Assembly: GCA_023415375.1 (NCBI GenBank)
Contig: JAEZKW010000280.1
Location: 1-9,153, forward strand
Reading direction: 5' to 3'
DNA: 9,153 nt
Source: Bacillota bacterium
GTDB taxonomy: Bacteria; Bacillota; UBA4882; UBA8346
This document shows, piece after piece, positions 5,867 through 9,153 of the stretch. The position numbers were made by a program, and so were the translations under genes. Numbering within the stretch: position 1 is the first letter of the stretch; each line of letters starts with the position of its first letter. Below the pieces are notes generated by a model. That model was not told the origin of the DNA. It worked only from the letters and a program-made list of their open reading frames with translations, and did not search any database.

Positions 5867-6937
5867 TTAAAAACGTCGATCCAATAGTATTTGTTCCCTT
5901 AGTCGCCTTAGTCCATCTTTAATTGTTCTAGCCCTTACTTCACCAATGCCTTCAACTTCATCAAGTTCATCGGTAGAGGCGTTTAAGATTCTTTGCAAAT
6001 TGCCGAACACTTTGACCAGATTTTCGACCACAGGAAAAGGTAATCTAGGGATTTTTCGCAATATCCGGGAACCCCGTGAAGTGACAGAAAGATCAAGAGT
6101 AACTGTACTGGGATAACCAAGTACCTTAGCGAGGGCAATTGATTCTAACAATTCATCATCGTCCCACGTTGAAATTTCAGTCTTAATAACCTCAGCCTTC
6201 ATATTATCATCTCTGTTATAATCCCGAATAATTAAATATCCTTCATCTTCGACATCAACCATAAGCTCTTCAAGTTGCATATTGACCAAACGGCCTTCTG
6301 TACCGAGTTCATTGATGTATTGACGGATTTCTGCTGCAATCCTTTCGACCATTTCAGCTCGTTGGGTAACTGAGCATACATCCGATAAAGTAACCAAATT
6401 TTCAAACTCCAAAGCCGATAAATTTAAGAGCGCTTGCTCTAATACACTTTTATACTTCTGAAGCGTTTGCAATGCTTGATTGGCTTTTGCCAGTATGGTT
6501 CCAATATCACGAATAACATAGCGCTGATTACCTTTGTATAGTGTGATTACATTCCGTCGTTGTGAAATCGCAATGACCAATTCACCAGTTTGAATAGCCA
6601 TTCTTTCTGCAGTGCGATGCCGTGTTCCAGTTTCGGAGGTCGGAATTAAATGGTCCGGAGTTAAATGAGCATTGGCTACTAATATTCTTTTAGCATCCGA
6701 CGATAAGACGATTGCACCATCCATTTTTGCTAATTCATAGAGGTTTGCCGGCTCCAAATCAGCATTAATTCGAAAGCCCCCATCTACAAGCTTCATAACA
6801 GCATCTGAGTCTGAAACCATAATTAAAGCTCCGGTTTTTGCACGAAGAATATTTTCCAAACCCTCGTACAAAGTTGTCCCGGGTGCTACCATTTTTAATA
6901 CTTGGTCTAATTGTTTGTTTTGTTCCTCTTGTGCCAC
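5867..6937 (-). CDS. disA: DNA integrity scanning protein, diadenylate cyclase
   Basis: Octameric diadenylate cyclase that makes c-di-AMP from two ATP and slides along DNA looking for branched structures. The 356 residues are the usual length. The N-terminal DAC domain (about 10-145) has the catalytic DGA (73-75) in KMDGAIVLS and the ATP-binding GTRHRTAER (104-112); a helical linker follows (about 150-290), then a C-terminal helix-hairpin-helix DNA-binding domain (about 300-350) with LDEVEGIGEVRARTIKDGL. The start is GTG at 6937, with GGTGG (6944-6948) 6 nt upstream and an in-frame stop two codons before it, so no earlier start is possible. It follows radA by 19 bp and is surely in the same transcript, the arrangement known from Bacillus. 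No intrinsic terminator is visible before the carD promoters. Product may feed c-di-AMP signalling; no c-di-AMP riboswitch is seen here. Confidence 0.98.
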   Translation of the reverse strand: MAQEEQNKQLDQVLKMVAPGTTLYEGLENILRAKTGALIMVSDSDAVMKLVDGGFRINADLEPANLYELAKMDGAIVLSSDAKRILVANAHLTPDHLIPTSETGTRHRTAERMAIQTGELVIAISQRRNVITLYKGNQRYVIRDIGTILAKANQALQTLQKYKSVLEQALLNLSALEFENLVTLSDVCSVTQRAEMVERIAAEIRQYINELGTEGRLVNMQLEELMVDVEDEGYLIIRDYNRDDNMKAEVIKTEISTWDDDELLESIALAKVLGYPSTVTLDLSVTSRGSRILRKIPRLPFPVVENLVKVFGNLQRILNASTDELDEVEGIGEVRARTIKDGLRRLREQILLDRRF

Positions 6938-6956
6938 TTGTTACCACCGACCCCTA

Positions 6957-8333
6957 TTATTCCTGCTTGCTGATGTCCGGTAATAATTTTAATATACTTC
7001 GCAGGTGATCAATACCATATAATTTCATGTCAGGAACAGGCTTATTTTTCTTCAATGCTTTCCCTGAAAGAACACATTCATTAAAACCCAAACGCCCCCC
7101 CTCGGTGAGCAACCTCGGAAGTTCGGGAGTTGGCCTTACTTCTCCGGAAAGGGTTAATTCGCCTACCCAAAATATCTTAGAATGGAATGTCAGACCACGC
7201 ATCGATGAAAGCAAAGAAGCAGCTATTCCCAAATCTAAAGCCGGATCATCCGACTCAATGCCGCCAGCAATGGATACAAATATGTTTTTATTGCTTAAGC
7301 GTTCGCCAATCCAACGCTGTAAAACTGCAGTCACTAACAATAAACGGTTACGATCAACCCCGATTGCAATTTGACGAGGGGGTATCCCTTCGGGTGCCTC
7401 CGTGACCAAAGCCTGAATTTCAGTGAAAATTGGTCTGGTACCTCTGGCAGTTCCCACAATAGTTGATCCGGGAACCAACTCGCTGCGATTTTCCAATAAG
7501 TACTCCGATGGATTACTGACTTCTTCAAATCCGCGGGCTGTCATTTCAAATAGGGCAACCTCTTCAGTTGAACCATATCTATTCTTGACCACCCTTGCCA
7601 CTCTTAAACTGTGGTTACGGTCTCCTTCCAAATAAATTACAGTATCAACTAAATGTTCTAGAACTCTAGGCCCTGCTAAAACAGATTCCTTCGTAACTTG
7701 GCCGATTAAAATAACCGGAATATTGGTTTGCTTTGCAATCTTGGTTAAAAAAAGAGTACTTTCTTTAATCTGGGATGGTGAACCGGGAGTAGAGCGAACA
7801 CGGCTCAAAAAAACAGCCTGAATTGAGTCCACTACGATTAAGCCTGGATGTAATTCCTGAATATGTTGCTCAATGAAATCTAAATTGGTTTCTGAAACGA
7901 CATAAAGATGATCAGGAAAATTTCCCAAACGATCAGCCCTGATCTTTGTTTGTTCAGCGGATTCTTCACCGCTTACATATAATACAATCCTGGTATGGGC
8001 TACATTACCAGCCGTAATTAAGCTTAAAGTACTCTTTCCAATCCCAGGATCTCCCACTAAAAGCGAAACGGACCCTGCCACGATTCCACCACCTATTAAC
8101 TGGTCAAATTCCTGAATGCCAGTACTGGTACGGATGGAAGCATCCACTTTAACTTGGTTCAGCACCTGAGGTTGCTGGAAACTACTGAGTGGGGCGAGCT
8201 CCTCGCCGGTTTGATTCTCAACTTCTTCTTGCAAAGTCCCCCATTCGTTACAGGCAGGGCATTTGCCAACCCATTTCAGTTCTTGATGTCCACAATTTTC
8301 ACAGACATAGCTTAATTTAAGCTTTTTAGCCAT
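6957..8333 (-). CDS. radA: DNA repair protein RadA (RadA/Sms branch-migration ATPase)
   Basis: Hexameric DnaB-like helicase/ATPase with a RecA fold that drives branch migration during homologous recombination. The 458 residues match the family. Order: N-terminal zinc finger CENC...CPAC (Cys11, 14, 25, 28); Walker A GDPGIGKST (94-102); Walker B LIVVDSIQ (165-172); the RadA signature motif as KNRYG (250-254) where most members have KNRFG; and a C-terminal Lon-protease-like domain (about 275-458) that lacks proteolytic function in the family. Start ATG at 8333 has GAGG (8339-8342) 5 nt upstream. It heads a radA-disA transcript with a possible promoter about 75 bp upstream; in Bacillus the same pair follows ctsR-mcsA-mcsB-clpC, but here a purine phosphorylase gene with a terminator is upstream instead. 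Confidence 0.98.
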   Translation of the reverse strand: MAKKLKLSYVCENCGHQELKWVGKCPACNEWGTLQEEVENQTGEELAPLSSFQQPQVLNQVKVDASIRTSTGIQEFDQLIGGGIVAGSVSLLVGDPGIGKSTLSLITAGNVAHTRIVLYVSGEESAEQTKIRADRLGNFPDHLYVVSETNLDFIEQHIQELHPGLIVVDSIQAVFLSRVRSTPGSPSQIKESTLFLTKIAKQTNIPVILIGQVTKESVLAGPRVLEHLVDTVIYLEGDRNHSLRVARVVKNRYGSTEEVALFEMTARGFEEVSNPSEYLLENRSELVPGSTIVGTARGTRPIFTEIQALVTEAPEGIPPRQIAIGVDRNRLLLVTAVLQRWIGERLSNKNIFVSIAGGIESDDPALDLGIAASLLSSMRGLTFHSKIFWVGELTLSGEVRPTPELPRLLTEGGRLGFNECVLSGKALKKNKPVPDMKLYGIDHLRSILKLLPDISKQE

Positions 8334-8406
8334 AGTATCCTCGCTTACTACTTAATTTCTAAAGGTCTCCCGCCATGATTCTGCTAGGATGCGTAAGAGA
8401 ATGAAA

Positions 8407-8435
8407 AGAATAAATTATCCTGAGAGTCCAGCCAA
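8407..8435 (-). promoter_or_regulatory. Possible sigma-A promoter of radA-disA
   Basis: Minus strand TTGGCT (8430-8435), 17-bp spacer, TATTCT (8407-8412). Each box matches 4 of 6 consensus bases, so this is moderate at best, but it is correctly placed between the mtnP terminator and radA. Confidence 0.42.
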
Positions 8436-8455
8436 TTCCCATTTCAGTGGAATTG
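8433..8455. promoter_or_regulatory. Inverted repeat overlapping the proposed radA -35
   Basis: CAATTCC and GGAATTG are perfect 7-bp inverted arms separated by 9 bp, overlapping the -35 box by three bases. No T-run follows on either strand, so it is not a terminator; it may be a repressor or activator site. Confidence 0.4.
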
Positions 8456-8462
8456 ATTATTT

Positions 8463-8488
8463 AAAAAAAATCGGCTATCGGCCGATTT
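8463..8488 (-). terminator. Intrinsic terminator of the mtnP-like gene
   Basis: On the minus strand AAATCGGC, loop CGATA, GCCGATTT forms a perfect 8-bp stem running into a tract of eight T. It starts 18 bp past the stop codon at 8506 and separates this gene from radA. Confidence 0.9.
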
Positions 8489-8505
8489 CGTCAAGATTTT
8501 AATGA

Positions 8506-9153
8506 TTATAGTTGAAATCCTGTTATACCTTGTTCTCGGCAGTTACACTCCGGAGAAGTCGGTAAATCTTCGATCATCGAAAATAATAATTTTTTTAATT
8601 TTTCATTATTACCATTAAAGACCTTTAATACCTCTTCATGAGTAACCGGTTTGATATCGGCATTTCCTTCTAAACCGGCATCATAGTCAGTAATTAAAGC
8701 AATATTCACATAACAGATCCCTAATTCCTTCGCCAGGATTCCTTCTGGATATTGGGTCATATTAATGACTTCCCAACCATTTTTACTAAATTCCCTACTC
8801 TCAGCTCGTGTTGAGAAACGGGGACCTTGAATTACAACAACTGTTCCATGTTCATGGGTAGGGACACCAATTTTTTTTGCATGGCTGATGGCGCTTTGCC
8901 GTAATTTTTCACAGTAGGGGTCAGCCGCTGAAAGATGAAAAACATTGGGCCCTTCAACAAAACTATCATTTCGTCCCCAAGTTCGGTTTACAAATTGATC
9001 AACAATTACAAATTCTCTAGGTTTGATATGAGGCTGCAAACTTCCCGCCGCGCAAGGGCCAATAATTTGTTCAACTCCAAGAGATTTCATAGCCCAAAGG
9101 TTGGCCCGATAGTTGATTCGGTGGGGAGGAATTTGGTGGTTTTTGCCATGACG
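8506..9153 (-). CDS. mtnP: S-methyl-5'-thioadenosine phosphorylase family protein, 5' end outside window
   Basis: PNP/MTAP-type phosphorylase, expected to cleave methylthioadenosine (a polyamine-pathway by-product) with phosphate to adenine and methylthioribose 1-phosphate. The reading frame continues to the right edge: the last 63 bp encode RHGKNHQIPPHRINYRANLW, the conserved phosphate-binding region, so the ATG at 9090 is internal. The 215 visible residues lack roughly the first 55. Other marks: GPCAAGSLQPHIKPREFVIVDQF, QGPRFSTRAESREF, the substrate-methionine motif NMTQYPEG, and ALITDYDAGLEG, whose TDYD aspartates favour a 6-aminopurine. The C-terminal tail holds a Cys-Asn-Cys motif. A terminator follows at once. 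Related methylthioinosine or purine nucleoside phosphorylases cannot be excluded, so the symbol is tentative while the family is firm. Confidence 0.87.
   Translation of the reverse strand, partial: RHGKNHQIPPHRINYRANLWAMKSLGVEQIIGPCAAGSLQPHIKPREFVIVDQFVNRTWGRNDSFVEGPNVFHLSAADPYCEKLRQSAISHAKKIGVPTHEHGTVVVIQGPRFSTRAESREFSKNGWEVINMTQYPEGILAKELGICYVNIALITDYDAGLEGNADIKPVTHEEVLKVFNGNNEKLKKLLFSMIEDLPTSPECNCREQGITGFQL

Overview
The window reads as a chromosomal segment of a diderm (outer-membrane-bearing) member of the Bacillota. All ten genes lie on the minus strand, so transcription runs from high to low coordinates. The right and middle parts hold the radA-disA-(carD)-yacL-ispD-ispF neighbourhood familiar from Bacillus and Clostridia. 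The left part continues without a strand switch into lpxL/htrB-like acyltransferase, gmhA and an hldE-type heptose kinase, which are lipid A and LPS-core heptose genes. Ribosome binding sites are strong GGAGG types and there are good sigma-A-like promoters and intrinsic terminators, all consistent with Bacillota. The exact class cannot be told from the sequence; Negativicutes, Halanaerobiales and Limnochordia-like lineages are the known diderm groups.

Layout from right (transcriptionally upstream) to left: (1) mtnP-like phosphorylase, cut by the right edge, closed by a clean terminator at 8463-8488. (2) radA and disA, 19 bp apart, behind a possible promoter with a 7-bp inverted repeat over its -35. 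(3) A 177-bp gap (5690-5866) carrying two tandem consensus-like promoters for carD, which ends in its own terminator (5144-5186). (4) A 159-bp array of four 39-40-bp direct repeats (4955-5113). Each copy carries a ribosome-binding-site-like motif and a TTG, and the last copy is the translation start of yacL. (5) yacL (membrane PIN-TRAM protein), followed by a 178-bp gap with a terminator at 3788-3816. (6) A tight run ispD-ispF (23-bp overlap), lpxL-like, gmhA, hldE (13-bp gap), cut by the left edge.

Functionally, mtnP salvages methylthioadenosine. RadA and DisA act in DNA recombination and in c-di-AMP signalling. CarD modulates RNA polymerase at promoters. YacL is a conserved membrane-anchored PIN protein of unsettled role. 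IspD and IspF are two MEP isoprenoid steps, whose products feed undecaprenyl phosphate among other lipids. LpxL-like, GmhA and HldE contribute to lipid A acylation and ADP-heptose synthesis. No tRNA, rRNA, CRISPR array, insertion sequence or phage gene was seen, and no gene-free stretch exceeds 300 bp. The most unusual element is the repeat array upstream of yacL.
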